A stretch of DNA of 64,000 nt from Nitrospirillum viridazoti CBAmc (lineage in GTDB: Bacteria; Pseudomonadota; Alphaproteobacteria; Azospirillales; Azospirillaceae): the NCBI RefSeq assembly GCF_000730165.1, contig NZ_CP022113.1:1-64000 (forward strand), written 5' to 3'. This document shows, one piece after another, positions 19,101 through 24,644 of the stretch. The first letter of the stretch is position 1; each line of letters starts with the position of its first letter. The notes below the pieces were generated by a model. The model made no database searches and was not told the DNA's origin. It saw only the letters and a list, made by a program, of their open reading frames with translations. Both the position numbers and the translations under genes were made by a program.

Positions 19101-20615
19101 CGTCGTCAGCTGCCCGATCTGGGTCGTCGTCAGTTCCTGGACGTCCGCCGAGGTCAGGCTGTTCAGCTGGCTGCTGGTCAGCGACTGGACCTGGGCGCTG
19201 GTCAGCTTCGACACCTGGGCGCTGGTCAGCGCGTTCAGGTTGTCGCTGGTCAGACCGGAGACCTGGGTCGTCGTCAGCGACTGGACCTGGGCCGTCGTCA
19301 GCTTCTGCACCGTGGCCGTGGACAGGGCGCCCAACTGGTCGGTGGACAGGGCCTTCACCTGGCTGGTCGTCAGCGATTGAACCTGCGCCGTGCCCAGCGC
19401 CGACACCTGGCTGGTGGTCAGCGACTGAACCTGGGCCGTCGTCAGGCCCGCCACCTGGCTGGAGCTGAGGGCGTTCAGCTGATCGGTGCCCAACTCGGAC
19501 AGTTGAGTCGTGGTCAGCTGGCCAATCTGGGCGCTGGACAGTTCCCGGACGTCCGATGTCGTCAGGGCGTTAAGCTGATCGGTGGTCAGCGCCTGGACCT
19601 GGCTGCTGGACAGCTTGGCCACTTGTGCGCTGTTAAGCGCGTTCAAGTTGGTGCTGTTGAGACCGGAAATCTGGCTGGTCGTCAGCGCGCCCACCTGATT
19701 CAGGCTGAGCGCCTGCACGTCCGTGGTGGTCAGCGCGTTAAGCTGATCGGTGGTCAGCGATTGAATCTGAGTCGTCGTCAGGCCGGCCACCTGGGAGGTG
19801 GTCAGCGCGGATACATTGGCGGTGCTGATGGAGGACAGCTGCGCGGTGGTCAGCTGTCCGATCTGGGCGGAGTTCAGCTCACGCACGTCAGATGTGGTCA
19901 GGCTGTTCAGCTGGTCGGTAGTCAGTGCCTGAACCTGGGCGCTGGATAGCTTCGCCACCTGCGCGCTGCTAAGCGCGTTCAGGTTGTCGCTGCTGAGGCC
20001 ACCGATCTGGCCCGCGGTGAGGCCGCCAATCTGGGGGGCGCTGAACTCGTTAATGTCGGAGGTGCTGAGCGCGTTCAGCTGGCTGGTGGTCAGGCCCTGC
20101 AGCTGCACGGTGGACAGCGACTGCACCTGGGCGCTGTTGAGCGCCGACAGATTGTCGCTGCTGAGGCCGGAAATCTGCGCGGAGGTCAACCCGGAGAGCT
20201 GCGTCGTCGTCAGGGCGCGCGCATCGGCGGTGTTGAAGGCGCTGAGTTGCGCCGTCGTCAAGAACCCGACCTGGGTCTTGCTGAATTCCTGGATGGACGT
20301 GGTGGAGATCGCACCGAGCTGGTCGGTGGTCAGCGCCTGGATCTGATCGGATGTCAGCGCCTGGACCTGAGTGGACTTCAGCGCCTCAAAATCATCCGTG
20401 GACAGGACACTGATGTCCGCGTCGCTGAACGCCTGAAGCTGCAAAGGGCTGAAGACCATCTGGCTGGCCTGGAAGGCCGCCACCTGGGTCGTCGTTAGCG
20501 CCTGGATCTGGGCTGTCGACAGCGCGGCAACATCAGCCGTGCTGAGGGCCTGGATGTTCGCCGTGGACAGGGCGGCAATCTGAGACGGGCCCAGGAAAGT
20601 AATAGGCGAGACCAT
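10182..20615 (-). CDS. Giant Ser/Thr-rich octapeptide-repeat protein (3477 aa)
   Basis: Nearly the whole protein is a tandem array of eight-residue units, pattern x-L-[ST]-[ST]-x-[QDN]-[VIL]-x (for example 'SLTTAQVQ', 'ALSTDQLG'); by length about 430 units. It begins 'MVSPITFLGPSQIAALST' and ends 'VNAWLTGLSG', with very short non-repeat ends. I see no cysteine, no signal peptide and no membrane segment, and charged residues are rare. Each octad has two to four Ser/Thr, giving a huge array of possible O-glycosylation sites. The fold is unknown: a beta-solenoid with one octad per turn, or short helices capped by the Thr-Thr-x-Gln motif, are both possible. A GGAGG ribosome-binding site lies 7 nt before the ATG. 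Glycosyltransferase genes follow in the same direction. Surface or secreted location is inferred. Confidence 0.9.
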   Translation of the reverse strand: MVSPITFLGPSQIAALSTANIQALSTADVAALSTAQIQALTTTQVAAFQASQMVFSPLQLQAFSDADISVLSTDDFEALKSTQVQALTSDQIQALTTDQLGAISTTSIQEFSKTQVGFLTTAQLSAFNTADARALTTTQLSGLTSAQISGLSSDNLSALNSAQVQSLSTVQLQGLTTSQLNALSTSDINEFSAPQIGGLTAGQIGGLSSDNLNALSSAQVAKLSSAQVQALTTDQLNSLTTSDVRELNSAQIGQLTTAQLSSISTANVSALTTSQVAGLTTTQIQSLTTDQLNALTTTDVQALSLNQVGALTTSQISGLNSTNLNALNSAQVAKLSSSQVQALTTDQLNALTTSDVRELSSAQIGQLTTTQLSELGTDQLNALSSSQVAGLTTAQVQSLTTSQVSALGTAQVQSLTTSQVKALSTDQLGALSTATVQKLTTAQVQSLTTTQVSGLTSDNLNALTSAQVSKLTSAQVQSLTSSQLNSLTSADVQELTTTQIGQLTTAQVSNLSTDVVSSLTTAQVASLSTTDVQQLSTDQLASLSTADARALTTAQIGALTTSQVSGLSSTNLNALSSAQVAKLSSSQIQALTTDQLNGLTTADVRELSSAQIGQLTTAQLSTLGTDQLNALSSSQVAGLTTAQVQSLTTSQVSALGTAQVQSLTTSQVKALSTDQLGALSTATVQKLTTAQVQSLTTTQVSGLTSDNLNALTSSQVSSLSSAQVQSLTSSQLNSLTTSDVQELTTAQVSQLTTAQVSNLSSDNLNALTSAQVSKLTSAQVQSLTSSQLNSLTSADVQELTTAQVSQLTTAQVSNLSSDNLNALTSAQVSKLSSAQVQSLTSSQLNSLTSADVQELTTAQVSQLTTAQVSNLSTDVVSSLTTAQVASLSTTDVQQLSTDQLASLSTADARALTTAQIGALTTSQVSGLSSTNLNALSSAQVAKLSSSQIQALTTDQLNNLTTADVGELSSAQIGQLTTAQLSALGTTNLQALSSSQVAGLTTTQVQSLTTDQAAALTTAQVTSLTTSQVKALSTDQLGALATATVQKLTTTQVQALTTAQISGLSTDNLSALNSTQVAALSSAQVQSLTTTQLNSLSTSDIREFTTAQVSQLTTAQVSNLSSDNLNALTSAQVSKLTSTQVQSLTSSQLNSLTSADVQELTTAQVSQLTTAQVSNLSTDVVSSLTTAQVASLSTTDVQQLSTDQLASLSTADARALTTAQIGALTTSQVSGLSSTNLNALSSAQVAKLSSSQIQALTTDQLNNLTTADVGELSSAQIGQLTTAQLSALGTTNLQALSSSQVAGLTTTQVQSLTTDQAAALTTAQVTSLTTSQVKALSTDQLGALATATVQKLTTTQVQALTTAQISGLSTDNLSALNSTQVAALSSAQVQSLTTTQLNSLSTSDIREFTTAQVSQLTTAQVSNLSSDNLNALTSAQVSKLTSTQVQSLTSSQLNSLTSADVQELTTAQIGQLTTAQVSNLSTDVVSSLTTAQVASLSTTDVQQLSTDQLASLSTADARALTTAQIGALTTSQVSGLSSTNLNALSSAQVAKLSSSQIQALTTDQLNNLTTADVGELSSAQIGQLTTAQLSALGTTNLQALSSSQVAGLTTTQVQSLTTDQAAALTTAQVTSLTTSQVKALSTDQLGALATATVQKLTTTQVQALTTAQISGLSTDNLSALNSTQVAALSSAQVQSLTTTQLNSLSTSDIREFTTAQVSQLTTAQVSNLSSDNLNALTSAQVSKLTSTQVQSLTSSQLNSLTSADVQELTTAQIGQLTTAQVSNLSTDVVSSLTTAQVASLSTTDVQQLSTDQLASLSTADARALTTAQIGALTTSQVSGLTTSNLNALSSAQVAKLSSSQIQALTTDQLNGLTTADVRELSSSQIGQLSTAQLSTLGTDQLNALSSSQVAGLTTAQVQSLTTSQVSALGTAQVQSLTTSQVKALSTDQLGALSTDTVQKLTTAQVSQLTTTQVSGLTSDNLNALTSSQVSSLTSAQVQSLTTAQLNSLTTADVRELTTAQVSQLTTAQVSNLSSDNLNALSSAQVSKLSSAQVQSLTSSQLNSLTSADVQELTTAQVSQLTTAQVSNLSTDVVSSLTTAQVASLSTTDVQQLSTDQLASLSTADARALTTAQIGALTTSQVSGLTTSNLNALSSAQVAKLSSSQIQALTTDQLNGLTTADVRELSSSQIGQLTTAQLSTLGTTNLQALSSSQVAGLTTTQVQSLTTDQAAALTTAQVTSLSTSQVKALTTDQLNALSTDTVQKLTTQQVSQLTTAQISGLNSTNLSALNSAQVSSLTSALVQALTSSQLNSLTTSDIREFTTAQVSQLTTAQVSNLSSDNLNALTSAQVSKLTSTQVQSLTSSQLNSLTSADVQELTTAQIGQLTTAQVSNLSTDVVSSLTTAQVASLSTTDVQQLSTDQLASLSTADARALTTAQIGALTTSQVSGLTTSNLNALSSAQVAKLSSSQIQALTTDQLNGLTTADVRELSSAQIGQLTTAQLSTLGTDQLNALSSSQVAGLTTSQVQSLTTSQVSALGTAQVQSLTTSQVKALSTDQLGALSTATVQKLTTAQVQSLTTTQVSGLTSDNLNALTSSQVSSLSSAQVQSLTSSQLNSLTTSDVQELTTAQVSQLTTAQVSNLSSDNLNALTSAQVSKLTSAQVQSLTSSQLNSLTSADVQELTTAQIGQLTTAQVSNLSTDVVSSLTTAQVASLSTTDVQQLSTDQLASLSTADARALTTAQIGALTTSQVSGLTTSNLNALSSAQVAKLSSSQIQALTTDQLNGLTTADVRELSSTQVGQLTTAQLSALSTTNVAALTTSQEAGLTTAQVQSLTTDQVAALGTAQISGLSTSQVKALTTDQLNALSTDTVQKLTTQQVSQLTTAQISGLNSTNLSALTSAQVSSLTSTLVQALTSSQLNSLTTSDIREFTTAQIGQLTTAQVSNLSSDNLNALTSAQVSKLTSAQVQSLTTDQLNALTTADVQELTTAQIGQLTTAQVSSLSTTNVGALTTAQVANLTTADVQQLSTDQLASLSTADTQALTTAQVGALTTSQVSSLTTNNLNALSSNQVAKLSSSQIQALTTDQLNNLTTSDLRELNSTQIGQLTTAQLSALSTTNVAALSTTQEAGLTSAQVGALTTDQVSALGTAQITGLSTAQVKALNSDQLNALSTATVTKLSSTQVQALSSAQLSGLSSDNLSALTSNQVQSLTSAQVQSLTSAQLNALSTTDVREFTTAQIGQLTTAQVSTLSTSTVTALSTSQVASLTSALVQALTSDQLNSLSTADVRALTTAQVSALTTSQVSTLSTDNLNALSSAQVTRLTTTQVQALTTDQLSALGTSQVVGLNTAQVKALSTDQLGALSTTDVQALNTAQVQALTTTQVAGLTTSNLSALSSAQVAALSSAQVRSLTTDQISALTTADIREFTTTQVTSLTTDQIPGLTTDQLSNLTTAQASVFTSAQVHAFSTDQVNAWLTGLSG
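11374..19749 (-). repeat. 912-bp super-repeat (38 octads) within the giant gene
   Basis: Equivalent points of the coding sequence recur at 11374, 12286, 13198, 14110, 15022, 15934, 16846 and 17758, that is exactly every 912 bp (304 residues, 38 octads), and once more at 18838 after a 1080-bp spacing. Stretches of about 360 bp at 15571, 16483 and 17395 appear identical, pointing to recent tandem amplification. The 1080-bp unit contains seven extra octads that look like a tandem duplication of the 'SSDNLNAL' to 'TTAQVSNL' block. Confidence 0.9.
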
Positions 20616-21629
20616 TTACAACCTCCGATCGCATCTCGTTTGAGATGCCTCATGGACGGCGCTAAAAACACCCATTTTTTGGGCGCAACCACAGCCATGC
20701 GGTTGATATGAAAATCATACTCCGGTTAACGCTTCCCTTATGGAAACGGCAACGGGATCCCACGCATCCTGACGGCGTCCCTTCTGGACATATGCCGCCT
20801 GGCAACCCCGGTACCCCCAAAGCCTAAAGGGACCTCTGGCACACGGATAGCCTGGCGGCCACGATAATAAGATGCGTGGGCAACTTCAAGGCGTATTTTG
20901 CCCATAAGGCTAATGAAGCCCATGAATCTTCATACCCCAAAGCGTTAACGAGACATTACCAAACGGATGGGGCCACTAGTATGAGACAAACAGAACCGGT
21001 CCCCGCCCAATATATGGGCCGCCTTTGTTCCTTCATATTCCTTCGAATAGGTTCGTCCCGGCAACCAACGACTCTGTTTAGAGGCGGCGGAGACATGATA
21101 ACGCTGTCCCCATCCTGGTAATGATGCGTCGGTTCCAGCCCGTTGGATCCGTGGAATCGCAGTGCCCCGAGCTGCTACTCCTCGCTACTGCTGTAGCAGG
21201 GTGCCTTGGACCTAAAAGATTCAAGAAATTGTCGGTAAAATTGTCTCGTTCTAGGCGAGGCTATTCCAGCGCCGGAACCGATTCCGCCGCCCGCTTATCA
21301 TAGGGGAAGGCGCACGCCTCGTTGTGTCCGGCCTATTCCATTCAGCGGCGGTGAGACGATACCACCAATTCCCTTTGGCTGGCGCGATGCGGGGACTGAA
21401 CCAGGCGCCCGCATGTGAGGTAGAGGACTTGGGAAACGGCGGCGATTCGGTCATGGCGCGGTGGATACGGCTGCCGGACGACCCGTGACAGACCGGGCCC
21501 GCAGCGCACGATGGGCAGCATGCGATGGATTGATCACATTACCCTGCTGAGGCACAACAGGCGGGGGCATTTCCCGCCCTGGCACACATGTCCGCAGCCG
21601 ACTCGGCGCGGATAATGCAGAGGACCTTC
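20616..21629. other. Long non-coding stretch upstream of the giant gene
   Basis: I see no convincing gene in these 1014 bp. Next to the giant gene is a short leader hairpin (CATCTC, loop, GAGATG at 20632-20647) just upstream of its ribosome-binding site. The segment 20690-21010 is richer in A+T than its surroundings and should hold the promoter for the giant gene, but no clear -35/-10 pair can be named. The short open frames here lack family features and good ribosome-binding sites. Confidence 0.4.
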
Positions 21630-21875
21630 ATGGACGATCCCTATCTCGCCAGTCTCATGTTATGGCCGGGCACCTACGTGCCGGAAGGTTTCCACCTGTG
21701 CGATGGCACGCAACTGCCCATCCGTGACTACCAGGCGCTCTTCTCCCTGCTGGGCCCAAAGTTTGGTGGCGACGGCCACACCACCTTCGCCCTGCCCGAC
21801 CTGCGGAAAGAGGCCCCCAAGGGCTGCATGTGGGTGATCGCCATGCGGGGCCTCTATCTCCCGCCCTCCGATTAA
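21630..21875 (+). CDS. Stand-alone phage tail-collar domain protein (81 aa)
   Basis: This small protein is a tail-collar (microcystin-dependent-protein-like) domain: 'MLWPGTYVPEGFHLCDGTQL' followed by 'IRDYQALFSLLGPKFGGDG' and 'TTFALPDLRKEAP'. The family usually continues for another 80-100 residues with further repeats; here the protein ends soon after one domain at 'MRGLYLPPSD', so it is short for its family. AGAGGA lies five nt before the chosen ATG; an in-frame ATG at 21588 is less well placed. No other phage genes are nearby, and many bacterial genomes carry isolated proteins of this kind with unknown roles. It sits beside the replication region in a decayed stretch. Confidence 0.75.
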   Translation: MDDPYLASLMLWPGTYVPEGFHLCDGTQLPIRDYQALFSLLGPKFGGDGHTTFALPDLRKEAPKGCMWVIAMRGLYLPPSD

Positions 21876-21885
21876 GCTGCGGAAA

Positions 21886-21919
21886 CCGTGGGGAGTTCTG
21901 ATGTCAGAACTCCCCACGG
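21886..21919. repeat. 34-bp inverted repeat with 16-bp perfect arms
   Basis: CCGTGGGGAGTTCTGA and TCAGAACTCCCCACGG are exact inverted copies separated by TG. The repeat lies 10 bp after the tail-collar stop codon and could act as its terminator, although no T-run follows. Its centre matches the 16-bp parS-like palindrome found three more times near parAB. Confidence 0.85.
21895..21910. promoter_or_regulatory. parS-like palindrome, copy 1
   Basis: GTTCTGATGTCAGAAC differs by one base (T for C, position 8) from the perfect palindrome GTTCTGACGTCAGAAC found at 24604 and 26222. It is the core of the longer inverted repeat at 21886-21919. Confidence 0.5.
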
Positions 21920-21985
21920 CCGGGGCCCTGAATTCGGTGCCGACGGCTTACGCGATCACGCCAACCTTCCGCCCCACCTGAGCCG

Positions 21986-22398
21986 ATGACCGGGCGGGAT
22001 AAGGAGGTGATGGCGCTGCCGGCTCTATTGGCGGGTACGCGACTCGTTACTATCATTGGGGGCAACCGCGCTCACCTCGCTGAAGAGCCTGGCGGACCAA
22101 TCGGACGATCCGACGCCCAGCCTGGTGCAGTTCATAGAGGACAAGCGCGTCCTTCTCGTCCTCGATACCTGTGGTGGAAGCGATCGCGGACCTGCCCGCC
22201 GCCATCACCAGCGGCGCTCCCAACGGGCATACCCTGGACATCAGCCGGAAGGCGCCGCGTATCGAGGGCTCTCAGGACATGGGCCGCGCGCTGCTGCTTC
22301 CACCCTGGAACGATTCACGGAAGACCATGATGTTCTCCACGTTGAGACCGTGGGGGATGTGCTGGCGCTTCTGGAATAGCCCCCCTACTCCTGGCTGA
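21986..22398 (+). pseudogene. Remnant of a STAND-ATPase transcription regulator
   Basis: Pieces of one known kind of protein can be read in shifting frames. From 21986: 'GRDKEVMALPALLAGTRLVT' and 'IIGG', matching the 'GRD-EV-AL--LL---RLVTI-G' lead-in to the Walker A loop of winged-helix/STAND ATPase regulators. From about 22062 in another frame: 'SDDPTPSLVQFIEDKRVLLV' and 'LDTC', matching the Walker B strand. From 22171 in a third frame: 'VEAIADLPAAITSGAPNGHT', matching the segment after 'NCEHV'. The Walker A lysine loop has been lost by deletion. In living relatives these pieces are continuous within proteins of about 900 residues, so this is a deleted and frameshifted relic, not a functional gene. 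Confidence 0.7.
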
Positions 22399-22524
22399 CG
22401 CAAGCGATACCCTACTTAGCTTGCGTTCCTCCGAGGGACAGGCCGGTTCTTCCATCATTCTGTTGTCAGCGAAACCAAAGCGAGCCAGTTCCGACGTCAG
22501 AACCAGAACCCGCCCCATTTCGGA
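22399..22524. other. Non-coding gap after rep gene end
   Basis: This short stretch between the pseudogene and the 3' end of the replication gene holds one parS-like site (22488-22503) and nothing else that I can recognise. Confidence 0.4.
22488..22503. promoter_or_regulatory. parS-like palindrome, copy 2
   Basis: GTTCCGACGTCAGAAC matches GTTCTGACGTCAGAAC at 15 of 16 positions. It lies 22 bp past the stop codon of the replication initiator gene. Confidence 0.55.
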
Positions 22525-23862
22525 TCAGCGCAGGACGCCCGCCACTTCCTCCGCCACCCAATCCACCCACTTGTGGATATTGCTGGCGGCCGATGCCGCC
22601 CGCACTTCCGGCGCGCCCAACTCCCGGGCCCGCTTGTACAGACGAGTGCGCACGTCCAACGGTTCCGCCGCCAGGCGATCAATCAGCCCCTGGTGGGTAC
22701 CGCGCGGCGCCGGCAAGGCGGGTGCCGGAGCGGCGACGACGACCGGTGGCGCTTCGCCCGCCAGCTTGCGCACGAAGCCGGCGAAGGCCAAGTCGGCGTT
22801 GCGGATCTTGCCCGCCTGGCCCGACGCCCAATCCGCCCAGCGGTCCAGTGCCACGTCGATATCGGTGCCGGGATATTCGGCGCGCAGCTGTTCCAGCGCC
22901 GTGTCGCTGACCCGCCGCTTCAACCCCAGTACGGATACGGGACGGTCACGATCGGTTTTGCCGTCCTCCAAATCCACGGTGTCGGCATCACGGGCGCCGG
23001 CAGCAAAGCCGCCCTTGCCCACCGGGCCCACGGGATCAATGGCGAATTCCGTGGCGCGCGCGGCGGAGGTCAGGGCCGCCCGCTCCTTCTTGCGGATGGT
23101 GAAGCGCAAGGCCACCACCGGCCGGCCGCGCGACGGCGACCGAATGGGGGTATAGCTGCACTCGATGGCCGACAGCTCATTCACCTCGCGCACGGCACGT
23201 TCCAGCACCTCGCGCTGAAGGATACCAAAGTTCTTGTTGGCCGAGGTGTTCTTGACGCTCAGCAGCTGGCGGAAGGTGTCGATATCCACCTCCCAATCCG
23301 GTTCGCGCAAGTTGACCCGCACGCTCAGCAGCTCATACAGCGCCAGCGCGTACTTGGAACTGAAGCTGGTGCACACCGCCAGGTGGATGCGCGCCCAGGC
23401 CGATGGCTCGGCCAGGGCGGGGCGCAGTTCCGCCGGGAAAGACCATTCAGCGTAACCCTTGCCCTTGGGCAGGGCGCGGAAGCTCAGCAGTGGCGCGCCG
23501 CCTTCCTTCACCTCGCCATCGGAACTGAGGTAGGGGAACTCCACCCGCACCGACATCAGCCGGTCAAAGCAGCTTTTCAGGCGGGCGTTGCTATGCTCCG
23601 TTTCCTCACCGATGGCGCGCTTGAGATCGGCCGTGGCGGCGCGGAAGGGCGGCAGTGCCGCAGTGGCATCAGCCAGCTTGTCCCAGCTGTGCGCCAGGAT
23701 GACATTGAACAGCTTCTTGTCGGACAGTGTCAGGCCGCCACCGGTCTCAATGATCTCTATGGTGCCACGCGGCTTGGGCACGGTGGGATCCGTGTCCAGG
23801 CGAAAGGGATCCCCTGTCGCCTCCGGGCGCCTGGCCGGCGGTTTTGCTGCGATCCTGCTCAT
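22525..23862 (-). CDS. Plasmid replication initiator protein (Rep_3/RepB-like)
   Basis: This 445-residue protein resembles iteron-binding initiators with two winged-helix domains. Residues about 35-260 hold 'GGGLTLSDKKLFNVILAHSW', 'ARLKSCFDRLMSVRVEFPYL', 'WARIHLAVCTSFSSKYALAL' plus 'YELLSVRVN', and 'DIDTFRQLLSVKNTSANKNF', the usual core of the Rep_3 family (initiator RepB/RepA). The C-terminal part is helical and ends 'IHKWVDWVAEEVAGVLR'. The ATG at 23862 is chosen because family similarity begins a few residues later; a longer frame to 24012 would run through the iterons. The initiator binds the repeats at 23915-24443, directly upstream of its own gene, to open the origin, and probably represses itself there. 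It is divergent from parAB, as in many alphaproteobacterial chromids and megaplasmids. Confidence 0.85.
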   Translation of the reverse strand: MSRIAAKPPARRPEATGDPFRLDTDPTVPKPRGTIEIIETGGGLTLSDKKLFNVILAHSWDKLADATAALPPFRAATADLKRAIGEETEHSNARLKSCFDRLMSVRVEFPYLSSDGEVKEGGAPLLSFRALPKGKGYAEWSFPAELRPALAEPSAWARIHLAVCTSFSSKYALALYELLSVRVNLREPDWEVDIDTFRQLLSVKNTSANKNFGILQREVLERAVREVNELSAIECSYTPIRSPSRGRPVVALRFTIRKKERAALTSAARATEFAIDPVGPVGKGGFAAGARDADTVDLEDGKTDRDRPVSVLGLKRRVSDTALEQLRAEYPGTDIDVALDRWADWASGQAGKIRNADLAFAGFVRKLAGEAPPVVVAAPAPALPAPRGTHQGLIDRLAAEPLDVRTRLYKRARELGAPEVRAASAASNIHKWVDWVAEEVAGVLR

Positions 23863-23914
23863 GCTGTGCAGTCGAGCAGCGGCACCACACAGAGTCAACA
23901 GCCCCCCGGTTGGT

Positions 23915-24443
23915 GGCGATAGAACACATAGAAAGGCGCGATAGGCGCGGGCAAACTGGCGACAAAGCGCATAAAGACCCCGGCGGCTGCCTCCCGACTG
24001 GCGAGAAAACACATAAGAATGGCGCCCTACCCCGGTGAATCGGGTTCAGCGTACCGGCGACTCCGCACCTTTCGCCCCATGACGAGAAAACGCATAGAAA
24101 GGGTGGGAAAGGGCTGGCGAGAAAACACATGAAGAACGGCGTCACGTTGCTAGCCGACGCGCCATAGCGCTTTGTTTTTACTTGCTTATTTTAGGGGCGT
24201 TCGGCTCCCCGCCGATATGGCGAGAAACCGCATGGAAACGACTCGGGCCCCCTGGCGAGAAAACGCACAGGAAAGGGCCGGCGCACGCCCTGCCCCGTCT
24301 CGCGGACCTCGGATGGCACCCCTGGCGAGAAAACGCATAGAAAACAGGCCGCTGGCGACAGCTCACACATAGACGGCGGACAAAACGCATTGGAAGCGGC
24401 GACAAAGCGCATCCAGACTCGGGACAAAGCACATGGAAACGAC
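23915..24443. repeat. Iteron array, putative origin of replication (oriV)
   Basis: At least twelve directly oriented copies of a 20-22 bp repeat, consensus GGCGAgAAAaCgCATaGAAA (lower case varies), begin near 23915, 23958, 24000, 24081, 24116, 24219, 24254, 24324, 24354, 24378, 24398 and 24419. Spacing is irregular, with a tight cluster at 24324-24443. An A+T-rich patch (24160-24195) interrupts the array and another follows it (24445-24490); either may be the unwinding site. The position between rep and parA is that of iteron-controlled origins. Confidence 0.85.
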
Positions 24444-24561
24444 GCTTAAGCTCCTACAAAGAAACGCGTTTTTGCCCTCTGAACAGGAACAACTGGAATC
24501 TAGGAAAGAGTCTGACGAGGTCCATCCCAAGGATTGGATTCGGAAGAAGGATCAACTATCA

Positions 24562-24592
24562 ACCATCAACGTTGTCGTTGACACTTGATGGT
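24562..24592. promoter_or_regulatory. Nested palindrome upstream of parA, candidate operator
   Basis: ACCATCAA (24562) and TTGATGGT (24585) form an outer inverted repeat that encloses TCAACG-ttgt-CGTTGA (24566-24581). An ATCAAC motif is repeated just to the left. The site is 50-80 bp before the parA start and next to parS copy 3. ParA proteins with an N-terminal DNA-binding domain commonly repress their own operon at such sites. Confidence 0.5.
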
Positions 24593-24603
24593 CCCCCTGG
24601 CAG

Positions 24604-24619
24604 GTTCTGACGTCAGAAC
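24604..24619. promoter_or_regulatory. parS-like palindrome, copy 3 (perfect)
   Basis: GTTCTGACGTCAGAAC is a perfect 16-bp palindrome (18 bp with flanking G and C), 25 bp before the parA start codon. The GTT...AAC outline matches the form of repABC-type parS sites. Confidence 0.65.
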
Positions 24620-24644
24620 CGGGCCTGAGAATGAAGGATGGGCG

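Noticed and set aside
10479-19949. Very long plus-strand open frames opposite the giant octad gene (10479-14942, 15369-18071, 18273-19949)
   Set aside because: They arise because a 24-bp repeat without stops in one frame is often free of stops in the opposite strand. The translated text (Arg/Gly/Gln-rich) has no start signal or family features, and the minus strand is clearly coding.
10182-20615. CRISPR-like array of 24-bp direct repeats
   Set aside because: The repeats have no unrelated spacers, vary in sequence and form one long coding frame; no cas gene is near.
22569-22577. DnaA-box-like TTGTGGATA at the end of rep
   Set aside because: Single near match inside coding sequence and outside the iteron cluster; too weak to call.
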